A DNA stretch of 58,091 bases from Allocoprobacillus merdigallinarum (GCA_019117525.1 DWZO01000059.1:1-58091), one strand, 5' to 3'; shown: positions 8,113-16,517, counted from the stretch's first letter. Numbers and translations: made by a program. The notes: generated by a model not told the origin, from the sequence alone.

Positions 8113-9798
8113 TTATCCTTCCTTTTTTATATTTTGATAAATACGATTCATAGCTGAAATCATAGCTTTAATCGTCGCTGTTGTAATATTCAAATGCACT
8201 CCTACCCCATATTCACAAAGCTCTTCACCTTGTGGTCTTAATTGGACATAGGCAGCAGCTTTAGAATTTGAACCAGATGTTAAAGCATGTTCACTATAAT
8301 CCACTAAATCTGTATATAGAAAATCATCTGTGGCATTGAATGCGTTCTTAACTGCATCAATAGGTCCATTGCCATATCCAATTAAAGTTTTCACTTCACC
8401 ATGATCTTCAATTGTCACTTCAGCGCGTCTTTCATATTCATTATCTTCATCACTAATATCTATTAATCTCTGTTTAATAAATTTATATGGATATTCCAAA
8501 TCTATATATTCCTTTTTAAATGTGTCATAAATACGTTCTGGAGAAACTTCTCCTTCAATTTCACTAATATTTTGAATAGCTTTTGCAAAATCAGCCTGCA
8601 ATGCTTTTGGTAAATGATATCCAAAGACTGTATCCATAACAAAAGCCACTCCACCTTTACCTGATTGTGAATTAATACGTACAATTGGCTCATATTGACG
8701 ATTTAAGTCAGCTGGATCAATTGGTAAATAAGGGACTTCCCAAATACCATCTCCACGTTGATGATAAGCATACATACCTTTATTAATGGCATCTTGATGG
8801 CTGCCAGAAAAGGCAGTAAAAACAAGTTCTCCAGCATATGGCTGTCTTGGTGGAATTTCCATTTTTGTACATTTTTCGTAAACATCTTTAATTTGATTCA
8901 TTTGACCTAATTCCAATTTTGGATCAATGCCATGTGTAAACATATTTAAAGCCAATGTCACAATATCAACATTTCCTGTTCTTTCCCCATTTCCAAACAA
9001 TGTTCCTTCAACACGATCAGCTCCTGCCAATAAAGCAAGTTCAGTAGAAGCCACACCACAACCTCTATCATTATGTGGATGAACACTCACAATAACTCTT
9101 TCTCTATCTTTAAAATGACGGCACATCCATTCAATCTGATCGGCGTATACATTTGGTGTATCCATTTCAACTGTAGATGGTAAATTAATAATCACTTTAT
9201 GTTCTTTTGAAGCACCCCAAGTATCTAAAACAGCTTCACAGACTTCCATCGCATAATCAACTTCCGTACCAGTAAAACTTTCAGGCGAATATTCTAAGAT
9301 AACTTCTCCATCAAAATCCTGAGATAACTCCTTGACTAATTTTGTTCCATCAACAGCAATTTTCTTAATTTCTTCCTTACTCTTATGAAACACAACATCT
9401 CTTTGTAAAATAGATGTTGAATTATAAATATGCACAATCGCCTTTTTTAATCCTTTTAAGGATTCAAATGTTCTTTTAATCAAATGTTCTCTCGCTTGTG
9501 TTAATACCTGCACTGTCACATCATCAGGTATCAGATTTTTATCTATTAGTAATCTTAAAAAGTCAAACTCAATCTGTGATGATGATGGAAAACCAACTTC
9601 TATCTCTTTAAAGCCTAAATCAACAAGCATTTGAAACATTTCTACTTTTTCATTAATATCCATTGGTGTAATTAAAGCTTGATTCCCATCACGTAAATCA
9701 ACCGAACACCAGATAGGAGCTTGTTCAATTTCATGATCTGGCCATGTACGATCTGCCAATTTAATTGTTTCAAATCTTCTATATTTTTTATAGTTCAT
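8113..9798 (-). CDS. leuA: 2-isopropylmalate synthase, long type
   Basis: LeuA condenses acetyl-CoA with 2-oxoisovalerate, the committed step to leucine. The TIM-barrel signature DLRDGNQAL appears at about 35-43 and the metal-binding HPHNDRGCG segment at about 240. The C-terminal 130 residues form the leucine-sensing LeuA dimer domain. At 561 residues and with the start KYRRFETIKLADRTWP it belongs to the type common in Actinobacteria and fungi rather than the 510-residue B. subtilis type. It is the first gene after the T-box leader, so leucine limitation controls entry into the operon. Confidence 0.94.
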   Translation of the reverse strand: MNYKKYRRFETIKLADRTWPDHEIEQAPIWCSVDLRDGNQALITPMDINEKVEMFQMLVDLGFKEIEVGFPSSSQIEFDFLRLLIDKNLIPDDVTVQVLTQAREHLIKRTFESLKGLKKAIVHIYNSTSILQRDVVFHKSKEEIKKIAVDGTKLVKELSQDFDGEVILEYSPESFTGTEVDYAMEVCEAVLDTWGASKEHKVIINLPSTVEMDTPNVYADQIEWMCRHFKDRERVIVSVHPHNDRGCGVASTELALLAGADRVEGTLFGNGERTGNVDIVTLALNMFTHGIDPKLELGQMNQIKDVYEKCTKMEIPPRQPYAGELVFTAFSGSHQDAINKGMYAYHQRGDGIWEVPYLPIDPADLNRQYEPIVRINSQSGKGGVAFVMDTVFGYHLPKALQADFAKAIQNISEIEGEVSPERIYDTFKKEYIDLEYPYKFIKQRLIDISDEDNEYERRAEVTIEDHGEVKTLIGYGNGPIDAVKNAFNATDDFLYTDLVDYSEHALTSGSNSKAAAYVQLRPQGEELCEYGVGVHLNITTATIKAMISAMNRIYQNIKKEG

Positions 9799-9823
9799 AT
9801 ATTTTCCTCCCCTTTCCTATAAT

Positions 9824-10124
9824 AAAAAAACTCGTTCTCACCATGAAAAACATCATAGTTGAGGACGAGAGTTCATGACTTCGTGGTTCCACCTCATATT
9901 CATTATTGCCTCACGACAATAACCTTATCAAGTACGCTTATTCATATAAGTTCATACTCTAGCGTGATAACGGTCGCATTCCGTAGCAGCTTACTTTATT
10001 TTTCAGTGCTCCACTCAAGGACGAGTTCAATAACACTTTCACAGTTCTTTCCACCAGCCAGAACTTCTCTATGCATCATTTGTTATTTACTATTTCCTAT
10101 CACTGTATTTATTATAGAGTTGTT
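9824..10124 (-). promoter_or_regulatory. T-box riboswitch, leucine-type (CUC specifier)
   Basis: The minus strand carries the T-box core AGGTGGAACCACG (9882-9894). The Stem I distal loop GGCTGGTGGAAAG and a specifier loop reading GAA-CUC (CTC at 10023-10025, a leucine codon) are also present. The terminator hairpin pairs 9860-9873 with 9829-9840 and is followed by seven T's (9824-9830). Uncharged tRNA-Leu should favour the antiterminator and switch on leuA and the whole operon. The start is set from the promoter spacing, so the 5' boundary is approximate. Confidence 0.92.
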
Positions 10125-10130
10125 GGATAT

Positions 10131-10159
10131 ATCATATACCTTTTTATAAATATAGTCAA
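10131..10159 (-). promoter_or_regulatory. Promoter of the BCAA operon
   Basis: On the minus strand TTGACT (10154-10159) is followed after exactly 17 nt by TATGAT (10131-10136). This is a near-consensus housekeeping promoter placed just upstream of the T-box leader. Confidence 0.8.
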
Positions 10160-10427
10160 CCATATTTTATATTTTTAAGCATTTCTTTTTTTGGTTTTAT
10201 GAAATATTATATTCTATTTTTCGCCTTTTTCAAAAAATAAAACACAACAAAAAAATATCTTTTACCCCATCATAAGCAATCAATTCCTATATAAAGGTAT
10301 ATTAAATAATCGCGGGGTAAACCTTAACCTTTAATTTTATTATGGGGTTTGCCTTTTTCTGCTTTAATTTCTAAATGGGGTAATTTCATAATAAAAAACA
10401 AAAGAATTCGATTCATTAATAAAAAGA

Positions 10428-10676
10428 ATGAAATTATCAAATATACAGGAGATGACTGAATGTGCAAAGACACTCACAAACTGGAAACAGGAGATATTAA
10501 ATTCATTTCATTGGTATGATGGAAGAAGACTTTCAAACGGACTTATAGAAGGAAAGAATAACTATATAAAGAAAATCATAAGTAATGCAAATGGATTAAG
10601 CAATTTTAAAAGAGCCAGGAACAAATTCATTTATTCACAAAACCAATATGAAAAATATCTAATAAATGAAAAATAA
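10428..10676 (+). pseudogene. C-terminal fragment of an ISL3-family transposase
   Basis: The 82-residue frame contains the stretch SNGLIEGKNNYIKKI followed by ANGLSNFKRARNKFIY, which matches the C-terminal end of DDE transposases of the ISL3 family. The catalytic DDE core and the N-terminal zinc-ribbon and helix-turn-helix parts are missing, and no ribosome binding site precedes the first ATG. I read it as a decayed relic, not a functional small gene. Confidence 0.7.
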
Positions 10677-10765
10677 AGAAAGTATTAAAAGAATAGGTAA
10701 TTATAGAGGAAAATATAAAAAAGGAAATAAAATAATGAATGTCTGCAATTTCCTTTAAAATAAAA

Positions 10766-10794
10766 GTGGGGTGTTTTTGCCCCACAATTTTTTT
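10766..10794 (+). terminator. Hairpin terminator inside the element's right end
   Basis: GTGGGG (10766-10771) pairs perfectly with CCCCAC (10780-10785), followed by a T-run. On the minus strand the same hairpin is followed by TTTTATTTTA, so it may also end the cotH transcript. Confidence 0.6.
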
Positions 10795-10836
10795 AAAGCT
10801 TTTTTATAAAACCCCACGATTATTTAAAGCGCCCTT

Positions 10837-12231
10837 TTATGTATATAAATCGGGAATTTCTCCCATATCTTCCAAATGAATATGAGAAGCATCAATTCTT
10901 ACAATAGATTCATCCTGTTGGGCAATTGTGGAAGGTAATGTTCCATTGAGTTGTCCTCTCACACTTTGCGCTCTTAACTGACAGAACTCTTGAAATGTTT
11001 CTACCCCTAAAAGATGATCCTGATACGAACAAAATGCAGTCGGATCTTTTTGAATATAAGAATCAATCATTTTTGTAGTATCTTTAACCTTCTTTTCAAA
11101 ATACCCACTTTCAAAATAATCACTTATGAATTGATCAAAGTATTCATGATACTGTTGATAATATTCATCATGTAGCATCACATGATGATACAATGGTCTG
11201 TTTAACATGACTTCTTTGGTATAAGGCGTATTTATTGGAAAATTCACATATTGCGTTGTATCATTGCTGGGATTTGGCATTCCTAATGCATAAGTTCCAT
11301 AAGCTAAATTATAATCCCAAGGAAGCATTGAAATGATACCATCTTCTTCATATAAGAAATAATTATGCCCTGTTGGACCCAGATAGCTATCTAAATTCAC
11401 CACAAAGACCTGTACAACAAAATATCTTAAAACTTCATCAATATTGACAGCTTTGGTTAAATCTTTATTTTCATCTAATATTTTAAGTGATTGAATTAAT
11501 CTTTCTTTATCTTCTCTATCAATATCAAATTTCGCATTATCAAAAAGGTTAGGATAAGATTCAATACGGTCATCAATATATTGAAGTGCTAAATCCTTAT
11601 TAGCTGCATAAACATCTGTATATCCAGGTTTATATAATATGCCATAATCTTTTCCAAAATGTCTTCTTGCGAAAGCTTCTTCTGGCTCTTCGATTGCAAG
11701 AAAGAGGCCCCAATCCTGTTGATTGATTGTCACCCAAACATAACTTGTGAGTGGTGTGGGGACTCCCATAAAAGACATCATATCATAGGTCATAAAATTT
11801 TTAAGATAAGCATTATCTTGAAAAGAACAGTCTAAAGTAAACTTATCTAATCCATAATAATGATAATTTTCATCATAATGATCAAACTCTATTTTAAGAC
11901 TAAAACGATCTGATTGATACCTGTCAATCAGTTCTAATGAATTATGACCCTTAACCCTTAATCCAACCATATCAAACTTTTCTCCATCAATCGTTATGGC
12001 ACAGACATGATAGTCTTTATTTGCTGCCTGATCAAAAAAAGATTCCGGATTATCTAATTCAATATCAATCGTATGAACACGTTGATTATCAAATAGCTTA
12101 TTCATATATGGTGGAGATGTGTGGGCTGGTTCTATTCCCCAATGATCAAAAAACATAAAGCCAATCGTAAATATAAGTGATATACAGATACAAACAATGA
12201 CAATGCCATCCATAAACTTACTTTTTATCAT
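10837..12231 (-). CDS. CotH-family kinase-like protein, membrane-anchored
   Basis: CotH proteins are atypical kinases; the spore-coat member phosphorylates coat proteins. This 464-residue protein has one N-terminal membrane segment (about residues 10-28), so its catalytic part should face outside. The family signatures are visible: AIEEPEEAFARRHFG at about 181-195, followed by a GILYKPG strand, and the metal-binding MLPWDYNLAYG later. It starts 3 nt after the DUF4956 gene with no strong ribosome binding site, so it is probably translationally coupled. Neighbouring VTC and DUF4956 genes suggest a cell-envelope role rather than a spore coat role. Substrate unknown. Confidence 0.8.
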   Translation of the reverse strand: MIKSKFMDGIVIVCICISLIFTIGFMFFDHWGIEPAHTSPPYMNKLFDNQRVHTIDIELDNPESFFDQAANKDYHVCAITIDGEKFDMVGLRVKGHNSLELIDRYQSDRFSLKIEFDHYDENYHYYGLDKFTLDCSFQDNAYLKNFMTYDMMSFMGVPTPLTSYVWVTINQQDWGLFLAIEEPEEAFARRHFGKDYGILYKPGYTDVYAANKDLALQYIDDRIESYPNLFDNAKFDIDREDKERLIQSLKILDENKDLTKAVNIDEVLRYFVVQVFVVNLDSYLGPTGHNYFLYEEDGIISMLPWDYNLAYGTYALGMPNPSNDTTQYVNFPINTPYTKEVMLNRPLYHHVMLHDEYYQQYHEYFDQFISDYFESGYFEKKVKDTTKMIDSYIQKDPTAFCSYQDHLLGVETFQEFCQLRAQSVRGQLNGTLPSTIAQQDESIVRIDASHIHLEDMGEIPDLYT

Positions 12232-12234
12232 AAT

Positions 12235-12906
12235 CTAATTCATATAATCTCCATTATAAGAAACCATCACAGTATAAAGGATGCCTTCCTTCTTGGATAA
12301 TTCATTGATAAAAAGTGTTTCCTGCTGCTTAAGTCTCACTTCATAATTTAATTCTATGCAATCTGGCTTTATACTTTTACTTTTCAAAGAACAGGCATCT
12401 ACATGTCTTTGAATAAATTCCATAACCATCTGTTCATGATCTGTATTATCACAATGGACAACTAAAATATAGGGTTTTTGAATATTCTTTTGATTTGAAA
12501 AAACAATCAGTATGATTCCTATAAATAGACTGCCAATGACTGCCAGTGGAATAAGTCCTGCTGCCAAAACAATTCCCACCGCAATACTCCAGAAGAGAAA
12601 AGCTATATCCATAGGTTCTTTAATGGCTGTACGAAATCTCACAATAGAAAGTGCCCCAACCATTCCTAAAGATAAAATAATATTACTTGTGATTGCTAAA
12701 ATAACAAGTGTTGTAATCATTGTCAATGCAATAAGCGTTGTCGCAAAGCTTGATGAATACATCAATCCACTATAACTTTTCTTATAAACAAAGAAAATAA
12801 ACAATCCCATTGTAAAAGCTAAAACAAGCGCAATACCCATATCTAATAATGTCACTGCATTGACATTTTCTAAAAAGTTTGATTTAAAAATATCCTGAAA
12901 ACTCAT
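12235..12906 (-). CDS. DUF4956 membrane protein
   Basis: This is a multi-pass membrane protein with four or so hydrophobic segments in the first 140 residues and a soluble C-terminal domain. The conserved core SLGMVGALSIVRFRTAIKEP is the hallmark of DUF4956, a family of unknown function often encoded beside VTC-domain genes. I chose the ATG at 12906 (MSFQDIF, 223 residues), preceded by AAGGGGAAGG and 14 nt after the VTC gene. The longer frame to 12942 would overlap that gene. Confidence 0.75.
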   Translation of the reverse strand: MSFQDIFKSNFLENVNAVTLLDMGIALVLAFTMGLFIFFVYKKSYSGLMYSSSFATTLIALTMITTLVILAITSNIILSLGMVGALSIVRFRTAIKEPMDIAFLFWSIAVGIVLAAGLIPLAVIGSLFIGIILIVFSNQKNIQKPYILVVHCDNTDHEQMVMEFIQRHVDACSLKSKSIKPDCIELNYEVRLKQQETLFINELSKKEGILYTVMVSYNGDYMN

Positions 12907-12920
12907 CCTTCCCCTTCTTT

Positions 12921-13613
12921 CTACCAATCCATCATGCGACATTGCGCAAATTTTGAATATGATGATGTTTTTTGTGAAATACCTTGTACTGACATTTTCA
13001 CAATTTCTGGTAAAAATTCATTATATTTCACTTCTAAGATATAATGATTGTCAATTGGTATTCCATGTTTAAGATTTAAAAAATCCTTTTTATTTTGATA
13101 TGTACAAAGATGATGGTCAATGGTTAATCGAACACGTGATATTTCATAAACATATGCCTGTCTTTGATAAGAAACAATTACACTTGGCTGTAATAATTTT
13201 CCTTTGATTTGACTGTAGAAGTCTATCATCAATGGATTTTCACTTTTCAATAGAAAATCAACTTCTCCATTTAAAATATCTTGAACCTGTTCAACAGATA
13301 GACGTGCTGTTTGTTTGGCACATAATCCATTATGTTTGATTTTCTTTTCTAAACGTATAAAACTTAAATCATGATTATAATAACGAATGCGAAATTTCTC
13401 TCTTTGAGACACACCAGCCAGTTTTTCTTTTAGAGCCTGGTCATAAGGTGTATCAAAATAAAGACTATGCACATGATAAAAGCCATCTTTTTGACTATAT
13501 TTGTCTTGTTGAAATAAGACATCAAAGCGACTCGTTAATATTTGAGCTTCCAGTGGATTGATTCTATGTTTCATTTCATGTCGATAAGTGACTGGCTGAT
13601 ACTCAAAAATCAT
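12921..13613 (-). CDS. VTC-domain protein (polyphosphate polymerase-like)
   Basis: The 230-residue protein has the layout of the VTC catalytic domain, a triphosphate tunnel fold that in yeast polymerises polyphosphate. The first strand carries RHEMKH. It is followed by LYFDTPYD, the basic strand KFRIRYYN, RLEKKIKHNG, LEVKYNEFLP and the C-terminal SSYSKF motif. It is soluble and sits before the DUF4956 membrane protein, so the two may form a membrane-tethered complex. Bacterial members of this clustered type have no firmly established product. The GGGGGAGG ribosome binding site supports the start. Confidence 0.8.
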   Translation of the reverse strand: MIFEYQPVTYRHEMKHRINPLEAQILTSRFDVLFQQDKYSQKDGFYHVHSLYFDTPYDQALKEKLAGVSQREKFRIRYYNHDLSFIRLEKKIKHNGLCAKQTARLSVEQVQDILNGEVDFLLKSENPLMIDFYSQIKGKLLQPSVIVSYQRQAYVYEISRVRLTIDHHLCTYQNKKDFLNLKHGIPIDNHYILEVKYNEFLPEIVKMSVQGISQKTSSYSKFAQCRMMDW

Positions 13614-13656
13614 ATTTTATCCTCCCCCAGCTGATAAAATGGAATTGATAAACTTT

Positions 13657-14619
13657 CTACATTTCACTTTCAAATGATACAATCTCTCCACTAATCGCAT
13701 TGACTTTATAATGATATTTAGCAAATTCATCTGTAAATTCAACAATATATATAAGCTGGTTATCCTGAACATCCAAATCATCACGATATTCATAAACACT
13801 TTCTTCATTGACATGTGCATGTTGTAAAACTTTTGATTTCACTTGTTCATTTGTTAAATAACCACTATGACTTTCCACACCATCAATCGTAATAGACTTA
13901 AAATTCAAATGTTTGTAATGTATCAATGTATTTAAATCATTAATAGATAAATGAATTAAATCTTCAAAATCATAGTTAAGACTAACATTAATTAATTTTT
14001 GTATTAATGTAACTTTTCCAACAGAGATTCCATATTGCTTTGCGAGTGCTTCTCTTTCTTTAGAAAAATCATAATCCTGTGAAACAACTGAAGCTTCTAA
14101 TGAATAGCCAGATAATATATCTTTCACATCCGTTGCGACATCTTGCTTTAATGCATTTCTTTTTTCTTGATCACTTCCCTGTACACTGACCAAGACTGAA
14201 TTTTTAGCTTCGCTAATATAGCCATGTTTAAACATGCTTCCAATCACAGCATTGACAGCGACATCCAAATCTGTATTTTTTAAATCCATGTCATCTAAAA
14301 CAAGTACAGCATCATCATTATGACAAATCACATCATCAACACGTCTTTGATTATTGACTTTAAGTTCAATACTTGGATTGACTTCAAATGATATGGAATA
14401 AGCATCTTGGGTTTGTAAAGTTATAAATGAAAAGATGTATATACAAGCAATGGTTAATATTGATAACTGCCATTTGATATTGAAATGTTTATTTTTATGT
14501 TTTTCTTCTTGAATAGGTTGAACAAATTGAATATCTTCCAGCAGTTTTTCTTTCTTTGAAGGCATATGAATATCTTGAAACTCTTCTTTTATTTTTCTTT
14601 TTATATCTTTATTTTTCAA
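13657..14619 (-). CDS. RsgI-like membrane anti-sigma factor
   Basis: The 320-residue protein has a charged cytoplasmic N-terminus of about 48 residues, one membrane helix (about 50-68) and an external domain. That domain begins with FEVNPSIELKVN, the RsgI middle-domain signature. In RsgI proteins the Asn-Pro bond of this motif (here N81-P82) has been reported as an autoproteolysis site. The C-terminal third resembles a PepSY-like fold. The start codon is TTG at 14619, with GGAGG 8 nt upstream and only 3 nt after the sigma gene stops. The nearby ATG is out of frame. The position behind the ECF sigma factor indicates that this is its regulator. Confidence 0.8.
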   Translation of the reverse strand: MKNKDIKRKIKEEFQDIHMPSKKEKLLEDIQFVQPIQEEKHKNKHFNIKWQLSILTIACIYIFSFITLQTQDAYSISFEVNPSIELKVNNQRRVDDVICHNDDAVLVLDDMDLKNTDLDVAVNAVIGSMFKHGYISEAKNSVLVSVQGSDQEKRNALKQDVATDVKDILSGYSLEASVVSQDYDFSKEREALAKQYGISVGKVTLIQKLINVSLNYDFEDLIHLSINDLNTLIHYKHLNFKSITIDGVESHSGYLTNEQVKSKVLQHAHVNEESVYEYRDDLDVQDNQLIYIVEFTDEFAKYHYKVNAISGEIVSFESEM

Positions 14620-14622
14620 GGC

Positions 14623-15141
14623 TCATTCCTCCAGACTCTTTCTAATCTTCTTCAAAGAACGGTGATATTTATTAAGAACAGTTGACAATTTTAAATCCAT
14701 CACTTGTGATATTTCTTTAAAGGTTAAACCCTCTACAACATGTAAGATGATGATTTCTCTTTCTTCCTGACGCAGAATATTCATCATCTTTTCAATCATC
14801 ATCTTATCATGTATATCATTTATACTTTCATCTACGGAATCAATATGATAATCTACAACTTGTTCTCTGCTTGATTTTCTTAAAGACATATAAGTGATAT
14901 TTCTAGAGATTGTTATGATCCATGCTTTCGCATGTCCGTTCCCTTTATATAAATGTGCATTTTTATAGATTTGAATAAAAGTATCATGGGTCAGATCTTG
15001 GGCATATTCTTTTGCATGAACAATACTATAGATATAACGATAGACTTCATTATACATCAAATCATAAATGTCCCCAATCACACGATTATCATCTTTTAAT
15101 GCTATTAATAAGTTTTCCAGATTGTTCTCTTTTAACATCAC
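14623..15141 (-). CDS. ECF-family RNA polymerase sigma factor
   Basis: This 172-residue sigma-70 family protein has only regions 2 and 4. Region 2 is at about 20-95 (DLTHDTFIQIYKN, then AWIITISRN). Region 4 is at about 115-170 (EREIIILHVVEGLTFKEISQVM, a helix-turn-helix). It is shorter than SigI (about 240 residues) and looks like a SigW/SigM-type ECF factor, although its partner is RsgI-like. An AT-rich leader with a TATAAT at 15170-15175 suggests a promoter of its own besides read-through from the lipoprotein gene. Its targets probably include this cluster, which is an inference. Confidence 0.85.
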   Translation of the reverse strand: MMLKENNLENLLIALKDDNRVIGDIYDLMYNEVYRYIYSIVHAKEYAQDLTHDTFIQIYKNAHLYKGNGHAKAWIITISRNITYMSLRKSSREQVVDYHIDSVDESINDIHDKMMIEKMMNILRQEEREIIILHVVEGLTFKEISQVMDLKLSTVLNKYHRSLKKIRKSLEE

Positions 15142-15227
15142 TTTATCTCTCCCATAATGTTAATATCACATTATATAGATAGTTATGTCTTTCAATCTTT
15201 GTAAAGTTTATATTAATTTTATGTTAA

Positions 15228-16517
15228 TTAATCATCGTAATTAGAATTATCATTTGTATCGTCATAATTAGAATTCTGTTGTGAATCATAATTAGAGTTT
15301 TGGTCATAATTTGAAGACTGGTTATTGTTTGAACTTTGATTATAGTTAGAATTCTGATCATAGTTTGAATTCTGTGAACCAGTATTCGTATTTTGTGATC
15401 CAGAACTTGTGTTTGTTGACGAATTTGATGATTGATTTGAATTATAGTTCGAATTATCATAATTTGTATTATCATAATTTGTATTCTTATTTGATGATGA
15501 ATTTGAAGTTGCTGGCTTGCTTGAGCTTGATGGCTTACTTGAACTTGATGGCTTGCTTGAACTTGATGACTGATTTGTGCTTGCCGGTTGACTTGTTCCA
15601 TAATTTGATGTATCGTAATTTGTATTGTCATTATTTGTATTTTGTTTTGAATTTGTATTTGTAGATGCCTTTGGTTTTTCAGGTTCTACTTCTCTTTCTA
15701 CGACACCTTTTGTAGCACTGACTTCATATTCATATTCACTTTGATTATACTGAAATTCAATATCATAAGTCAGGACACCATTTTCTGTATCATAATCAAT
15801 TTCTAGATTTTTTATCTGATCTTGAGTCAATGACGCATTTTTTAATGCAATATTTAAAGCTTCATCACGACTAATATATTGTTTTGTACTGACTGTTCCT
15901 ACCATATTTTGATTGTTTTGATCATCATCTATTGATTGATGAATTAAAATAAGATCCTGTGCATTTAATTTCACTAAATCTTCTACAGTATATTGTTTTT
16001 GTGTCTGATCATCATCCATAATATCTTCTATCAGATTAGCTTTACCATAAGAAATACTATATTTCTTCATTAAATTCTCTATATCATCATCAATATCAAT
16101 ATTTTGTGAATATATAGCTCCTTCAATAGAATAATTCTGTAATGTTGTATAAATATATTGACTTAATTCTTCTTCTAAAGCTGTACGTTTTGTTTCATCA
16201 TCATTTTCCACTGATAATAAAACTGTATTTTGATTGGCATTTAAATAACCATTTTTAACTAATGAACCTAATAATGCATTTAATGCAACATTGGCATCTG
16301 CCTGTTTTAAATCCATATCCTGTAAAACTTTTTTGGCATCATCATTAACTGCAATAGCATCTACAACTTTATGATCATCATCTAATTGTAATTGAATACT
16401 TGGATTGATATCCAAAGTGACAAGACTCGTATATTTTTGTGCATTTTGACCACTTCCGCATCCTGTCATTAAAAACATTGCTAATAAACTTATTCCCCAT
16501 AATTTTAATTTTTTCAT
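15228..16517 (-). CDS. Secreted lipoprotein with RsgI-like domain and low-complexity tail
   Basis: The start at 16517 (MKKLKLWG, 429 residues) has GGAG 9 nt upstream. The frame extending to 16601 has no such site. A signal peptide ends in MTGC with lipidated C20. The mature protein begins with TLDINPSIQLQL, the same Asn-Pro motif as the anti-sigma factor downstream, followed by a matching domain and a PepSY-like domain at about 215-280. The last 130 residues are Asn/Ser/Gln/Tyr-rich and include three tandem SSSSKP units and many NYD or NSNY repeats. It looks like a paralogue of the sensor half of the anti-sigma factor without the cytoplasmic part. Confidence 0.75.
   Translation of the reverse strand: MKKLKLWGISLLAMFLMTGCGSGQNAQKYTSLVTLDINPSIQLQLDDDHKVVDAIAVNDDAKKVLQDMDLKQADANVALNALLGSLVKNGYLNANQNTVLLSVENDDETKRTALEEELSQYIYTTLQNYSIEGAIYSQNIDIDDDIENLMKKYSISYGKANLIEDIMDDDQTQKQYTVEDLVKLNAQDLILIHQSIDDDQNNQNMVGTVSTKQYISRDEALNIALKNASLTQDQIKNLEIDYDTENGVLTYDIEFQYNQSEYEYEVSATKGVVEREVEPEKPKASTNTNSKQNTNNDNTNYDTSNYGTSQPASTNQSSSSSKPSSSSKPSSSSKPATSNSSSNKNTNYDNTNYDNSNYNSNQSSNSSTNTSSGSQNTNTGSQNSNYDQNSNYNQSSNNNQSSNYDQNSNYDSQQNSNYDDTNDNSNYDD
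15514..15567 (-). repeat. Three 18-bp tandem repeats in the lipoprotein gene
   Basis: Units at 15514-15531, 15532-15549 and 15550-15567 differ by only one or two bases and encode six-residue Ser/Lys/Pro units. Since 18 is a multiple of three, copy number can change without a frameshift. Confidence 0.85.

Larger units (their letters stand above)
10302..10827. mobile_element. Remnant of an ISL3-like insertion element
   Basis: The ends are inverted repeats: 10302-10321 and the reverse complement of 10808-10827 agree at 16 of the first 17 positions. Between them lies only the last 80 or so codons of a transposase. A full ISL3 element is about 1.3-1.5 kb, so the middle has been lost. Several GGGGT blocks (10314, 10341, 10374, 10768) recur near the ends. 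From 10160 to 10301 I see no gene. Confidence 0.65.

Noticed and set aside
9859..10149. Open frame of 96 codons on the plus strand
   Set aside because: It is the antisense of the leucine T-box leader and has no ribosome binding site.
10428..10676. Functional small gene of 82 residues
   Set aside because: The sequence matches the end of an ISL3 transposase, lacks a ribosome binding site and lies between inverted repeats.
15514..15567. CRISPR-like repeat array
   Set aside because: The 18-bp units are directly adjacent, without spacers, and lie inside a coding frame.
15224..15664. Long open frames overlapping the lipoprotein tail on both strands
   Set aside because: They arise from the low-complexity Asn/Ser/Tyr repeats. 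The products are only Gln/Ile or Leu/Tyr-rich, and the true frame has a lipoprotein signal and conserved domains.
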